A stretch of DNA of 64,000 bases from Promethearchaeota archaeon (GTDB lineage: Archaea > Asgardarchaeota > Lokiarchaeia > Helarchaeales > RDOG01), in the NCBI GenBank assembly GCA_011365055.1, contig RDOG01000013.1:1-64000 (forward strand), read 5' to 3'. The notes under the pieces are model-generated. The model worked only from the letters and a program-made list of their open reading frames with translations, did no database searches and was not told the DNA's origin. Positions 47,753-57,219 of this stretch are shown piece by piece. How positions within the stretch are numbered: the stretch's first letter is position 1; every line of letters starts with the position of its first letter. Both the position numbers and the translations under genes were made by a program.

Positions 47753-49519
47753 ATGGAAGAAGATCAGGAAAACAAAGAAATTATTGACCAAATGAATATT
47801 GCTTTAAAAAAATTAAAAGATTGGTTACAATCTAAAACATTTACTTCTAAGTCTGAACGTTTTGAGGGTAGAGAACCCATTGGAGCAGTAACGGCACCAA
47901 TTAAAAACGAAAAATTTGTTTATGTGGTGATTTCAAGAGAAGATAAGGAACAAATTCCACAATTATCTCAAATTTTGTTAATTTTTGATGAGAGATTTGA
48001 TGCGATCGTATCTGGAATCGTAACTGGATATAAAATAACAAAATCTGATTTAGATTTAAATAATGCGGTCATAAAAGTCGATTTATTAAATTCTCATGGT
48101 GTCAATTTACGGGATATTAGAAAAGTAAAGATCATTTTAAATCCTGGATCTCCAGTATTTATGGCTTTACCCGAGGAAGTGTTAAATGTTCATGGATATC
48201 CTTCTCCTTCAGAAGGAATAACTTTGGGGATTATATTGGAGAATGAAGAATTATTACGCACTGAAGATGGACCTATTAAATATATCTTGAAGGATGATTT
48301 TATTTCAAAACACATTTGTATTTCGGGAGTCACAGGGCAAGGTAAATCAGTCTTATTAAAGAACATGATTTTTGAATTGGTTACAAAGCCTACCAATCTT
48401 ATAGTTTTTGATACTCAAGGTGATTTAGTACAAGTCATGAAAAAGATGCCAGAAGAGTATTTAGATGCAGAATCAAGATTATTATTAAATGATTTAAACT
48501 TGAAATATCAAGGTTTAGAAGATAATTTAGTCCGTAAAGCCATTAAATTTTATAAGCCTGTTTTTACTAAAGTGGGTGGCTTTTTAGATACGTTTCCGTG
48601 GGAAAATTTTGGATTGGAATCAAAATTTATAAGATCAGGTGAAGAATTATCTCTTTATTTACCTGAACTTACACAAAAAGCTCGAAACGCGCTGATGGGG
48701 TTATACAAAATTTTTACAGACGAACATCAAACCTTTCATTTAGATAGTTTCATTCAATGGATGAAAGGAAATGAGAAAGAAATCGATAAAAATCAAGTAG
48801 CTTGGACTGATATGAAAAATTCTAGAGAAATAAAATTGGCGAAATCTACTTCAGCGAATTTATTAAGGGAATTAGAAAATTTTTCCGCACGTGGTATTTT
48901 TGATCAAGTAACCCAACCGGACATACAAGATATATTAAGCAAAAAAATCGTATTCTTTTATCTTCCCAGAATAATTGGATATGAAGAAGTAAGAACCCTT
49001 TTAGTATTCGATATAATTTCTAAAATTATAAACTTTAAAATGCAAGCTGCAAATCAAGACAAATTTCCAGGGTTTCTTTCACGCCAATCTATCATTATTA
49101 TCGACGAAGCTCATGAAATTCTTCCAAATCCATATGGATTATCTGGATACGAAAACATTTTCTCAGAATATGTTGATCGTGAATTTTGTCTTTTAGCTGC
49201 AGAAGGTAGAAAGTATAATGTTTCTCAAATTACTGCTTCTCAAAGATTGCGAAAATTAAACCCAAATGTGGTTGAACAATCTAATACACAGATTTTTTTT
49301 AGAGGATCAAAAAAAGATATTGACACGCTTTCCATCCCATTAAACTTGAAGAAAGAACTTTTTACATTAAAGGTAGGTCATGCAATTGTAAATTCGCCAG
49401 GGAATCTCCCGATGAAAAATGATCAAGAAATTAAAGTCATTCCGCCTAAATTTTTGCATGTAAATCCATTAACGGCTTCAAAATTAGTCCATGAAGGCAA
49501 AATTAAAAAAATTAGTTAA
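47753..49519 (+). CDS. HerA-like ATPase (DUF87 type)
   Basis: The 588-residue ATPase belongs to the HerA/FtsK superfamily. It has an N-terminal beta-rich HAS-barrel-like part (1-170), Walker A SGVTGQGKS (191-199), IVFDTQGD after the second strand and Walker B IIIIDEAHEILP. RKYNVSQITASQR and LRKLNPNVVEQ fit the sensor and arginine region of the family. HerA hexamers pump DNA, normally with the NurA nuclease and Mre11-Rad50. None of those genes is next to it, so it is either a stand-alone homologue or acts with partners elsewhere. It starts at ATG 47753. Confidence 0.9.
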   Translation: MEEDQENKEIIDQMNIALKKLKDWLQSKTFTSKSERFEGREPIGAVTAPIKNEKFVYVVISREDKEQIPQLSQILLIFDERFDAIVSGIVTGYKITKSDLDLNNAVIKVDLLNSHGVNLRDIRKVKIILNPGSPVFMALPEEVLNVHGYPSPSEGITLGIILENEELLRTEDGPIKYILKDDFISKHICISGVTGQGKSVLLKNMIFELVTKPTNLIVFDTQGDLVQVMKKMPEEYLDAESRLLLNDLNLKYQGLEDNLVRKAIKFYKPVFTKVGGFLDTFPWENFGLESKFIRSGEELSLYLPELTQKARNALMGLYKIFTDEHQTFHLDSFIQWMKGNEKEIDKNQVAWTDMKNSREIKLAKSTSANLLRELENFSARGIFDQVTQPDIQDILSKKIVFFYLPRIIGYEEVRTLLVFDIISKIINFKMQAANQDKFPGFLSRQSIIIIDEAHEILPNPYGLSGYENIFSEYVDREFCLLAAEGRKYNVSQITASQRLRKLNPNVVEQSNTQIFFRGSKKDIDTLSIPLNLKKELFTLKVGHAIVNSPGNLPMKNDQEIKVIPPKFLHVNPLTASKLVHEGKIKKIS

Positions 49520-49551
49520 GTAAATAATAAAAGAAAAAAAAAATTGGAAAG

Positions 49552-50004
49552 TTACATTCCTGCTGCAGCTTCTTTTTCTAGCTGCCTAATTTGTTTTTCT
49601 AAATCTTTAATTTTATTTCTTGCTTCTTTTTCGAGGTTTTTCTTATCATTTAAAAGATCTTTTTGTGCAACATCTTTTTGTTTTCCAATATCTTTTTCTA
49701 CGTTTCCTACGTTTTTATCTTCTATTTTTAGAGTATTTTGAGCATTTTTTAAAGCATTTTTTGCTTCATTTAATTCATTTTTTGCATTATCAAAATTTGA
49801 TTGTGCTTTTTCGAGTTCTGAAGTTTTAATGTTAACTTGTTCCTCAGCAGCGTTTTTTGCGCCTACTGCTGCATCTAATTCATCTTTTCCCTTTGCATCA
49901 ATATCTGATAATTTATCCCCGAGCTCTTTATCTTTAGCTGCTAAATCAGCATTTAATTGTTTTTCAATAGCGCTAATTTCTTCTTTTAATTCATCAATTG
50001 ACAT
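49552..50004 (-). CDS. Small all-coiled-coil protein
   Basis: The 150 residues form a nearly continuous coiled coil rich in Lys, Glu, Asp, Ala and Asn, with no cysteine, membrane segment or globular domain. Its start is the ATG at 50004, seven bases after GGTGA; the earlier TTG at 50016 overlaps that motif. Sequence of this kind is low in family information, so no assignment is made. A structural or spacer role is possible. It is convergent with the HerA-like gene, 32 bases away. The AT-rich stretch on its other side (50017-50367) holds only TATA-like sequence near 50291 and no recognisable feature. Confidence 0.65.
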   Translation of the reverse strand: MSIDELKEEISAIEKQLNADLAAKDKELGDKLSDIDAKGKDELDAAVGAKNAAEEQVNIKTSELEKAQSNFDNAKNELNEAKNALKNAQNTLKIEDKNVGNVEKDIGKQKDVAQKDLLNDKKNLEKEARNKIKDLEKQIRQLEKEAAAGM

Positions 50005-50367
50005 TTTTTTCACCAAAATTTAATTATCGTTTTCTAATGTAGATTTTTCTTCCTTAAATACATTCTTGAATTTCCAGCCTTTCAAAGTAGTTGACAGAAG
50101 GCTAGAAGCGTTACATCTTCTTAATTTAAAGGAAATTTTGAAGTGTTTTATTTTGATGAAATAATTATTATTTGAATAGTATTTAAGTGTTTATCTATAG
50201 CATATTTTACCGTACTACGAATCTCTACCATTTTTATTCAAATAAGCTCAATTTTTAAAGAAATTCAGATTTTTATAACTATTGAAAGATATATATAAAG
50301 AAATTGATATCCATTATATAATTAAGTTTTTTATTTTATGATTCTGGATTAATCTAATGGTGTTTTC

Positions 50368-50967
50368 GTGGTCACTGGGAAAGATATTTTATGGAGTATT
50401 TCAATTCCTTTTCGCATCAAGAATTCTTTTGAGTTAGATGCAACTGAATTTGTAAATTTGTTAGTATTCGAGTCACTTGATGTATTTTCAATAGAAATTG
50501 CAAAAAAATTAATAACACTTGCACAAGAAAAAGGATTTATTGAAATAAAGGATAATAAAATGAAATATAAATTGCCTGATTTATGGAAACCCATGATTTA
50601 TAAGTTAGATTGGGTTCCAAATTTTGATGATATAGGTGATGTACATGAATATAATTTGCCATCTCTCGAAAAAGTTCCAGAATTACAATATATTCCCAAA
50701 ATTTCAAGCACTTTAACTATAAAATCTGAAAGTGATTTCATTGATGAATTAACGGAAAAGGATTCCACCATTCGTAAAGAACGAACTATCATTGAAAATG
50801 AAGTGAAAATGGAATCTATAAAAGAAAAAAAACCAAAAAAGAAATCTGTTGAGGAAATTATAGAAGAAAAAAAATCTCCAGCTCCTAAAAAAATCGGCAA
50901 AAAACCTAAAAAACATGCAAAAAAAGACCAAGATAAGAAAGTGAAATCATTAGAAGATTTTTTTTAA
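50368..50967 (+). CDS. DUF2240 archaeal protein with basic disordered tail
   Basis: The first 95 residues match the archaeal DUF2240 pattern: IPFRIKNSFELDATEFVNLL, then IAKKLITLAQEKGFIEI and DLWKP. This gives a small helical domain reminiscent of winged-helix or ubiquitin-associated folds. The second half is a Lys/Glu/Pro-rich linker and basic tail ending KVKSLEDFF. Such a short terminal hydrophobic motif after a disordered tail resembles a peptide ligand, for example a PIP-box-like or clamp-binding end, but this is speculation. It starts at GTG 50368. No operon partner is evident. Confidence 0.75.
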   Translation: MVTGKDILWSISIPFRIKNSFELDATEFVNLLVFESLDVFSIEIAKKLITLAQEKGFIEIKDNKMKYKLPDLWKPMIYKLDWVPNFDDIGDVHEYNLPSLEKVPELQYIPKISSTLTIKSESDFIDELTEKDSTIRKERTIIENEVKMESIKEKKPKKKSVEEIIEEKKSPAPKKIGKKPKKHAKKDQDKKVKSLEDFF

Positions 50968-51095
50968 TTTGAAACAAGTTTTAATTTATGAAAATCTTTC
51001 AATAAAACCGCATAAACACCCGAAATTGAGTAAATTTAAATAAAACCAATTATTAGATGTACTTAGATTTTGATTAGTAGTTTAATTTTCTTAAG

Positions 51096-53606
51096 ATGAT
51101 TGAAATGAGTAATTCAAGAACCGAATCTAGCAAGCACGATCAAAAATTTAAAATTGCAGAACCACATGATCTTTCAGAACGTTCAAATTGGCTCCGAACT
51201 TATTATTTTAAAGGGAAGGGTTTAGAACGTGAATGGATCAATGAATTTATGTCTTTTAATCTCTATCCAGGTGAACGGATTTGGGCTGAAACTGATTATT
51301 ATATCGTACCTGAAACCTATTTTTATATTGGGAAAAAGAGTTGGGGTGTTCTAAGTCGGTCAGTTACAAACATGGCACAACAAGTGAAAGTTCCAGACAA
51401 CTTTTGGGAGAAATCCCTCCCTGAAAGGAGAATGATTTTTTTTGAGACTGTTTTGCTTGATTACGTGCCACAAGAAATTATTGGACCCGAGCTACTTGCA
51501 GGTGGTCGTTTTAATCTTCAGTTAAGCAAATGTTTAACGAATAAGATTCAAAAAGAATTTGATAAACGAAATTTAAAATGTCGTCATGAAGTTTTTGAAT
51601 ATCATGATCAAGGATTTGGGAATGTTGGGGCTGCTGGAGGTCATTTAATACCCGATTATGAAACAGTGGTAAAAAAAGGGTTCAAGCATGTTTACGAGAA
51701 AGCGAAAATAGTATATAATGGCCTATCTGAAATAGAAAAAAAAGGATCAAAAGGTGAAGAATTAAGAGCTATAATGATAGCTGCGGAAATTACTAAAAAA
51801 TTAGCTGCGAAATATGCTGAAGAATGTAAAAGATTGAGTGAAATAACTTCAGATCCCAACCGATCAAATGAATTGAAAGAAATGGCGAGAAATTGTGAAA
51901 TCGTGCCATGGGAACCTGCAGAAACATTCTGGCAAGCCGTCCAGGCTGTCTGGTTCGCGCACATGCTTGTCATGGCAGAAGAATCTTATCCTGGTCCTGG
52001 CGTGTCTTTTGGAAGGTTTGATCAATATATAGGAGATCTCTACAAGAAAGATGTCATTGATAATAAAACTATTACGAAAGAATTTGCTAAGGATATTTTA
52101 GGTTCTTTCTGGTTTCATTGTAATACCGCTTATGATGCTCAGATTCAAGTAGGAGGAAATCAAGGAATTACTGCTGGATTTGGTCAATTAATGACGTTAT
52201 CTGGATGTGGTCCAAATGGTGAAGATTTAACTAACGATTTAACTTATACTATTTTAGAAGTGATTGATGAATGGCACCCTATTCTAGAACCCAAACCAAA
52301 TATTAGGTTACATAGAAATTCTCCTGAGAAATTAATTGACCGAATTGTTGAAATGATAATGCATTCTCAAGGTGCTCCATTTTTACTCAATTTTGACGAG
52401 CGTAGTATAGAAGGCTTGGTTCTAGAAGGCATTCCAAGAGATGAAGCATGGAATTACGCATGTGTAGGTTGCCTCGAAAACACAATGCAAGGAAATGATC
52501 GGTCAGGAACTGTTAATTGTAATCCAAATTTAACTAAATCTTTGGAGTTAACTTTGTGGAATGGAAAGAGCGTGTTTTACAAGGGTGAAAGAGCAAAGAA
52601 AGCAAAACAATTAGGACCAAAAACGGGTAATCCCGAAGAATTTCAAACTTGGGATCAATTCCTAAATGCATGGATTGAGCAAATTAAATTTCTTATAAAA
52701 TATACCGTGAACGTTTATAATGATACTGAACAATTTAGAGCGGACTTCATGCCAACGCCATATCTTAGCTCTATTGTGAGAGGTTGTATAGAAAAAGGAA
52801 TTGATATTAGACGGGGAGGACCTGAAATACGCTTTATTACTGTTGAAGGTGTTGGATATGCAACTCTTGTTGACTCTTTATTAGCAATTAAGAAGTTCGT
52901 TTATGATGAGAAAAAATACACTATTGTAGAAATAAAAGATGCCCTGTTACACAATTTTCAAGGGAAAAAGGAATATGAATTGATGCAAACAACCTTAAAG
53001 CATAAAGCTCCAAAATTTGGAAACGATGATGATGAAGCGGATGAAATTGCCAGGATTGTCATGGAAACTTGGACAAAGGAAACTTTCAAGTATCATACTC
53101 CTACAAATTTTCAATTCAGACCTGGCATGCTATCTTGGAATTATTGGGCTGGTGAAGATGCAGCTTTCGCGCCAGCAACTCCTGACGGACGGTTAGCTGG
53201 AACATTTTTATCCAATGCAATCTGTCCAACGAATGGCGTGGATATTAATGGTCCGACTGCAGTAACTAATTCTGTGGGCAAATGTCTTGGAGGAAAAACT
53301 GAAAATGGCGAATATATTAATTACCTTCCTAATGGTGCAAGTCATACAATCACGTTTTCTCCAACATTATTACGAAAACCAGAAAATAAGGAAAAATTCA
53401 AGGCATTTCTACGAGGATATGTTGAAAATGGCGGTACTGCCTTACAAATTAATATTCTTGATGCCGAAATTTTGAAAGAAGCACAAATAAATCCTGTTGA
53501 ATATGCAAATTTATTAGTACGGGTGACCGGTTATAATTCTTATTTTGTTACGCTCGGAAAGGAGCTTCAAGATGAGATTATAGCGCGAGAAATGCATAAA
53601 ATGTAG
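51096..53606 (+). CDS. Glycyl radical enzyme of unknown substrate (PFL/dehydratase superfamily)
   Basis: The 836-residue enzyme has all key residues of glycyl radical enzymes. The thiyl cysteine and base lie in ACVGCLE (C459, E461), as in the glycerol and diol dehydratase, CutC and HypD groups. The radical loop RVTGYNSYFVTL has G812 as the radical site, 25 residues from the C-terminus. Pyruvate formate-lyase would have two adjacent cysteines, so this is more likely an eliminase or C-N/C-O lyase; GCLEN instead of GCVEP is unusual. Such enzymes need a dedicated radical SAM activase, which is absent from the window. It starts at ATG 51096 or 51105. A split-barrel gene follows in the same operon. 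Confidence 0.92.
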   Translation: MIEMSNSRTESSKHDQKFKIAEPHDLSERSNWLRTYYFKGKGLEREWINEFMSFNLYPGERIWAETDYYIVPETYFYIGKKSWGVLSRSVTNMAQQVKVPDNFWEKSLPERRMIFFETVLLDYVPQEIIGPELLAGGRFNLQLSKCLTNKIQKEFDKRNLKCRHEVFEYHDQGFGNVGAAGGHLIPDYETVVKKGFKHVYEKAKIVYNGLSEIEKKGSKGEELRAIMIAAEITKKLAAKYAEECKRLSEITSDPNRSNELKEMARNCEIVPWEPAETFWQAVQAVWFAHMLVMAEESYPGPGVSFGRFDQYIGDLYKKDVIDNKTITKEFAKDILGSFWFHCNTAYDAQIQVGGNQGITAGFGQLMTLSGCGPNGEDLTNDLTYTILEVIDEWHPILEPKPNIRLHRNSPEKLIDRIVEMIMHSQGAPFLLNFDERSIEGLVLEGIPRDEAWNYACVGCLENTMQGNDRSGTVNCNPNLTKSLELTLWNGKSVFYKGERAKKAKQLGPKTGNPEEFQTWDQFLNAWIEQIKFLIKYTVNVYNDTEQFRADFMPTPYLSSIVRGCIEKGIDIRRGGPEIRFITVEGVGYATLVDSLLAIKKFVYDEKKYTIVEIKDALLHNFQGKKEYELMQTTLKHKAPKFGNDDDEADEIARIVMETWTKETFKYHTPTNFQFRPGMLSWNYWAGEDAAFAPATPDGRLAGTFLSNAICPTNGVDINGPTAVTNSVGKCLGGKTENGEYINYLPNGASHTITFSPTLLRKPENKEKFKAFLRGYVENGGTALQINILDAEILKEAQINPVEYANLLVRVTGYNSYFVTLGKELQDEIIAREMHKM

Positions 53607-53614
53607 GTGATGAA

Positions 53615-54478
53615 ATGATAAATTGGAATCCAACATTTATAAAAGATGCGATGAAAATTAGCAATTTAGAGATTGCAGTTAAATTAATTACAACTATTGA
53701 TCCACGAGGCTGGCCTCATACTTCTTTAATCGCATTTAATCGCGCAAAAACTGAAAAAGAAGTTGTCTGGGGGCAATTTACTGAAGGAAAAACCAAAAAA
53801 CACGTCTTTGACAACCCTAAACAAGGATTATTGTTTATGACCGCTGAAATGCCCTTTAAATTCGTTCAGGCGAAAGTGAAATTTGTTGATACAATGCTTG
53901 GCGGCGAGGATTGTGAGTATTTTTCAAGACTTCCCATGCTCCGGTATGCTACATATTTCAACGTGTGGCGAGCATTTTATAATGAGGTTATAGCAGTATC
54001 AGATGTAAGAGATTTAGGTTTAATTGGGATATTAAAAGGGATCATTGTCAATCTAATTGGCAAAGGTGGGGCCAAATCAAAAATTACAGACGTTAAATTG
54101 CAAGACTTTGGTATTAATTTAGTAAATGGACCAATTAATCCCAAATTTATTAGTTATATTGATCCTTCTGATGGATTTCCAATGACTATTCCTTGTTTTC
54201 AAATAAGGGCTCCTGATCCAAGTAAACTCATTTTCACTCTTTCACAATTTAAAGAAGATCTTTTACAAATCCCTGAAGAGTCAAAGATTGCGGTATATGC
54301 ATTGAACATGGAACTAGAAAATCAATTAATAAATGGAACTTTTACCGGTTTCCAAAAGTTTCGGGGTATAAAATATGGAATTATTGAGATCGATGAAATA
54401 TACAATAGCATGCCTCCATTTCCCGGAGTAATTTATCCTGAATTACAAGTACGACAAAAAGTCATTAGCTTTGAGTAA
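53615..54478 (+). CDS. FMN-binding split-barrel (pyridoxamine oxidase-like) protein
   Basis: The 287-residue protein's first 100 residues follow the PNPOx-like split barrel: EIAVKLITTIDPRGWPHTSL, then VVWGQFTEGKTKKHV and NPKQGLLFMT. This fold binds FMN or F420 in oxidoreductases. The C-terminal half is an extra alpha/beta region not assigned to a family. The ATG follows GGTGAT (53606-53611), which overlaps the TAG of the glycyl radical enzyme gene, so the two are translated from one mRNA. It could supply or consume electrons for that pathway; this is inferred from order. Confidence 0.82.
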   Translation: MINWNPTFIKDAMKISNLEIAVKLITTIDPRGWPHTSLIAFNRAKTEKEVVWGQFTEGKTKKHVFDNPKQGLLFMTAEMPFKFVQAKVKFVDTMLGGEDCEYFSRLPMLRYATYFNVWRAFYNEVIAVSDVRDLGLIGILKGIIVNLIGKGGAKSKITDVKLQDFGINLVNGPINPKFISYIDPSDGFPMTIPCFQIRAPDPSKLIFTLSQFKEDLLQIPEESKIAVYALNMELENQLINGTFTGFQKFRGIKYGIIEIDEIYNSMPPFPGVIYPELQVRQKVISFE

Positions 54479-54495
54479 ATTTTCCAACGATTTCT

Positions 54496-54942
54496 TTATT
54501 TTAAAGGGATATAAATCATTGTTTTAGGTTCTTCACCAGGATTTTCTCTTGGATCATTCAAATATGCTTCAATAACCCAATTTTGTGCTTCATGTCCTTG
54601 TGAAATGATAAAAGCATTTAATTCATTATATGATTTTTCAACTGTCTCATACGGTCCTACATGTAATGTAGTAGCAAATTTTCCACCAGGAATCTTACTT
54701 GATTGAACACGTCCTTTATTGGGATGTTTTACAGCTACTGGAAATCCAAGTTCAATGTCAAGATTCGACATGTCCATGTTATAATAAATGACAAATGGTT
54801 CACCAGTAGGTTCTATGCCCAATTCTCCAATATATTTCATGATTTCACCATAACCTTCCCCTAAAATATTAGGAAGTTTTTCAACAGGAGATTTTGTCCT
54901 AATACTCAAAGTTTTCAATTCTTTTATTTCTTTAAGTTCCAT
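54496..54942 (-). CDS. GyrI-like (AraC effector-binding) domain protein
   Basis: The 148-residue stand-alone GyrI-like/SOUL-related domain has the typical internal repeat, with YGEIMKYIGELGIEPTGEPF and KFATTLHVGPYETVEKSYNEL, and an acidic pocket residue near the end (WVIEAYLNDPRENPGE). The family binds hydrophobic or amphipathic small molecules, either as an effector domain or as an enzyme or sequestering protein. There is no DNA-binding domain here. It starts at ATG 54942. It is convergent with the split-barrel gene, 18 bases apart. Confidence 0.88.
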   Translation of the reverse strand: MELKEIKELKTLSIRTKSPVEKLPNILGEGYGEIMKYIGELGIEPTGEPFVIYYNMDMSNLDIELGFPVAVKHPNKGRVQSSKIPGGKFATTLHVGPYETVEKSYNELNAFIISQGHEAQNWVIEAYLNDPRENPGEEPKTMIYIPLK

Positions 54943-55117
54943 AATCTTTCACCATTAATTTATTGTCGATTAATTATTTATTTCTAATTTATTTTTAAAT
55001 TAAAATCAGCGTTAGAGATATGAGATAAGTAAGTTGTATTACCCCAATATTACAAGGAATAATATAGGAATATAGGGAAGACATATTTTGAGATAATATC
55101 ACTTACGAGTTGATCTC

Positions 55118-55309
55118 ATGAGCGTCGAGAAAAAAAAATGTGCTAAATGCCAGTCATTTGAAAAAGTAAAATTGTTCGATGACTTATGTATTAAATTTAA
55201 TAATTGGTGTAATGCAGTTCAAAAACCAATTGCGTTAATTCATGGTTGTAAATTACAAGAAAAAATGGATGATGATAAATACAAGCATTATATCTTTCAA
55301 TACTTTTAA
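55118..55309 (+). CDS. Small Cys-containing protein (63 residues)
   Basis: The short frame has a plausible ribosome-binding site (GTTGATC) and an ATG start. It encodes KKCAKCQSF near the N-terminus and three more cysteines (LCIKF, WCNAV, GCKLQ), a spacing that could bind zinc or an iron-sulfur cluster. No family is recognised. It lies between the GyrI-like and MIT-AAA genes with its own short flanking gaps. The even cysteine spread and the clean start make it more likely real than chance. Confidence 0.5.
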   Translation: MSVEKKKCAKCQSFEKVKLFDDLCIKFNNWCNAVQKPIALIHGCKLQEKMDDDKYKHYIFQYF

Positions 55310-55403
55310 TATCCCTTCATGCATTTTTTCCTATATACAATCATTTAATTATTTGTTCATGCTTATTCCTTGATGGCTAACCTAATCTAATGAGGATATT
55401 TAC

Positions 55404-56558
55404 ATGTCATATGAGACCATAAATAAATTTGTACGACTTGCATCGCAGCATGCTTCGAGTGCAGTAGAATTAGAACGAAAAAATGAATTTGAACGAGCTA
55501 TTGACGAATATATTCGCGCTGCAGAGATATTAATGGAATTAATCAAGGTTGCAAAAAAATCTCCGGAAAGAGAAGGATGGGAGCGCAGAGCAGAAGAATA
55601 TGTCAACCGTGCTAAAACATTAAAATCAAGTGAAAAGGAATCTACTACTACTGGAAGGAAGGAACTGCAAGATGTCGATTGCTCAAACGTTGGAGATTTT
55701 TATGATCCCAAAAAAAATAAGCTAGATTTTTCAAAGCTTGCTGGATTAGATGAAGTGAAAAAGATCTTAAAAAGAGCGATTGAATGGTCTTTAAAATACC
55801 CTGAAAAAATGGAACAACATGGGTTGGAATCAACAAAAGGTATCTTGCTAGTCGGTCCTCCTGGATGTGGAAAAACTTATCTGGTAAAATGCGCAGCAGG
55901 GGAGTTTAAAATAATGCTTTTAGTTGCAAGTCCGTCTTCAACTTTTAATAAATACGTTGGAGAAACTCCTAAAGCCGTGAAAAAAATTTTCACTTGCGGC
56001 GAAAAATTAGCTCCTAGCATCATATTTGTGGATGAAGTTGATAAATTGTTGCCAGATCCTGCTCGAACTTCTGATACATCTGGCGTGGGTGGTCAAGCGT
56101 TGAGCACGTTTCAACAAGAAATGGACGGTGCAGCTTCCGGTGAAGGTTTTGTGGTCATCATGGCAACAAACGATCCTGAAAATCTCCATCCTGCACTTAC
56201 TCGAACGGGAAGAGTCTCATATCGCATTCTGGTGCCTCCTCCTGATGATAAAGGAAGAGCTTCAATTTTTAAAATTCATCTTAAAGCACCCAAATTAAAG
56301 ATTGCTCCTGGGATCGATTTTAACAAGCTATCCCAAATGACTGCGCCAGAAAATGGTTGGTATTATTCTGGCTCTGATATTGAAGAAATGTGTCGTCGAG
56401 CGAAAGAAAAACGGTTTGAATTAATCATAAAATCAGATGATGATAACATTCCTTTAGATTATAACTTGTTGGAAGAAGCAGTTAATAGCGTAAAACGCTC
56501 GATTTCTCCAAAATTACTACAACGTTACACGAATTGGGCTAAAGAATTCGAAACATAA
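55404..56558 (+). CDS. MIT-domain AAA ATPase (Vps4/CdvC-like)
   Basis: The 384-residue protein has an N-terminal three-helix MIT-like domain (residues about 5-75, ERAIDEYIRAAEILMELIK). An AAA module follows with Walker A GPPGCGKT (151-158), a pore loop TFNKYVGET like that of Vps4, Walker B IIFVDE (206-211), sensor 1 ATN (254-256) and TRTGR as arginine-finger region. The C-terminal helix (SPKLLQRYTNWAKEF) resembles the last helix of Vps4. Vps4-type ATPases unfold ESCRT-III filaments during membrane scission; that is the likely role. No ESCRT-III gene is in the window, so its partners are elsewhere. It could also be a non-ESCRT MIT-AAA paralogue. Confidence 0.85.
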   Translation: MSYETINKFVRLASQHASSAVELERKNEFERAIDEYIRAAEILMELIKVAKKSPEREGWERRAEEYVNRAKTLKSSEKESTTTGRKELQDVDCSNVGDFYDPKKNKLDFSKLAGLDEVKKILKRAIEWSLKYPEKMEQHGLESTKGILLVGPPGCGKTYLVKCAAGEFKIMLLVASPSSTFNKYVGETPKAVKKIFTCGEKLAPSIIFVDEVDKLLPDPARTSDTSGVGGQALSTFQQEMDGAASGEGFVVIMATNDPENLHPALTRTGRVSYRILVPPPDDKGRASIFKIHLKAPKLKIAPGIDFNKLSQMTAPENGWYYSGSDIEEMCRRAKEKRFELIIKSDDDNIPLDYNLLEEAVNSVKRSISPKLLQRYTNWAKEFET

Positions 56559-56595
56559 AAAATAATTAGCGGATGAAATTTCAGGTTGAATTTGC

Positions 56596-57141
56596 ATGTT
56601 TAAACGATCTGTCATGAAATATTTTTTAATTTGTAGCATTTTAACTCTTCTTCTATCTTGTTTTCTTTGCTCCCCATCATTAGCATATGGAACTGATATA
56701 TTCTACCCTGAGCCAAAGAATCCAGGTATTTATCACGAAAACTTCACAAAATCAACAAGCCAAGTCTATGCTTATTATAAAGTTTCTTGTAATGAAAGCG
56801 TTCTTTTAAACGTTACCCTTATTTTTAGTCATCCCACAAATTACTTGAATTTGACTCTCCTAGATCACAATGATTATGTAACTAATGAGTCTTGTTATAA
56901 CATTACGAGTAATAATGCAAGTCAAAAATGTTTATTTAATGGAGATTATAAAATAATTGTGGGAGCGACAGGGACTGATGGGTGGTATAATTTTACTTTA
57001 TTGATAGAAATAACAGACCTTAGTCAAGAAAATCCAAATAATATTCAAATTCCGGGTTTTGAATTCCTCTTTATTATAGTGAGTTTAGTATTTAGTATAG
57101 GATTATTTAGATGGCAAAAGAAAAAAAATTTGATACAATGA
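56596..57141 (+). CDS. Secreted, membrane-anchored glycoprotein candidate
   Basis: The 181-residue protein has an N-terminal signal peptide (hydrophobic residues about 9-30 ending SLAYG). An extracytoplasmic beta-type domain follows with many N-glycosylation sites (NFT, NES, NVT, NLT, NIT, NAS, NFT) and three cysteines. Near the end IPGFEFLFIIVSLVFSIG and a basic tail form a C-terminal anchor. The IPGFE motif before the helix resembles archaeal PGF/Loki-type CTERM sorting signals cut by archaeosortase-like enzymes. The function of the domain is unknown. It starts at ATG 56596, 37 bases after the MIT-AAA gene on the same strand. Confidence 0.72.
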   Translation: MFKRSVMKYFLICSILTLLLSCFLCSPSLAYGTDIFYPEPKNPGIYHENFTKSTSQVYAYYKVSCNESVLLNVTLIFSHPTNYLNLTLLDHNDYVTNESCYNITSNNASQKCLFNGDYKIIVGATGTDGWYNFTLLIEITDLSQENPNNIQIPGFEFLFIIVSLVFSIGLFRWQKKKNLIQ

Positions 57142-57219
57142 AATTTGTTACCATAAATTGAAGAAAGAAGTCTCACATAAGAGAATTAAAATTAAGATTA
57201 AAAAAAAATTATATCAAAA

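Noticed and set aside
51096..53606. Pyruvate formate-lyase
   Set aside because: It lacks the adjacent double cysteine; the CxE active site fits eliminase-type glycyl radical enzymes.
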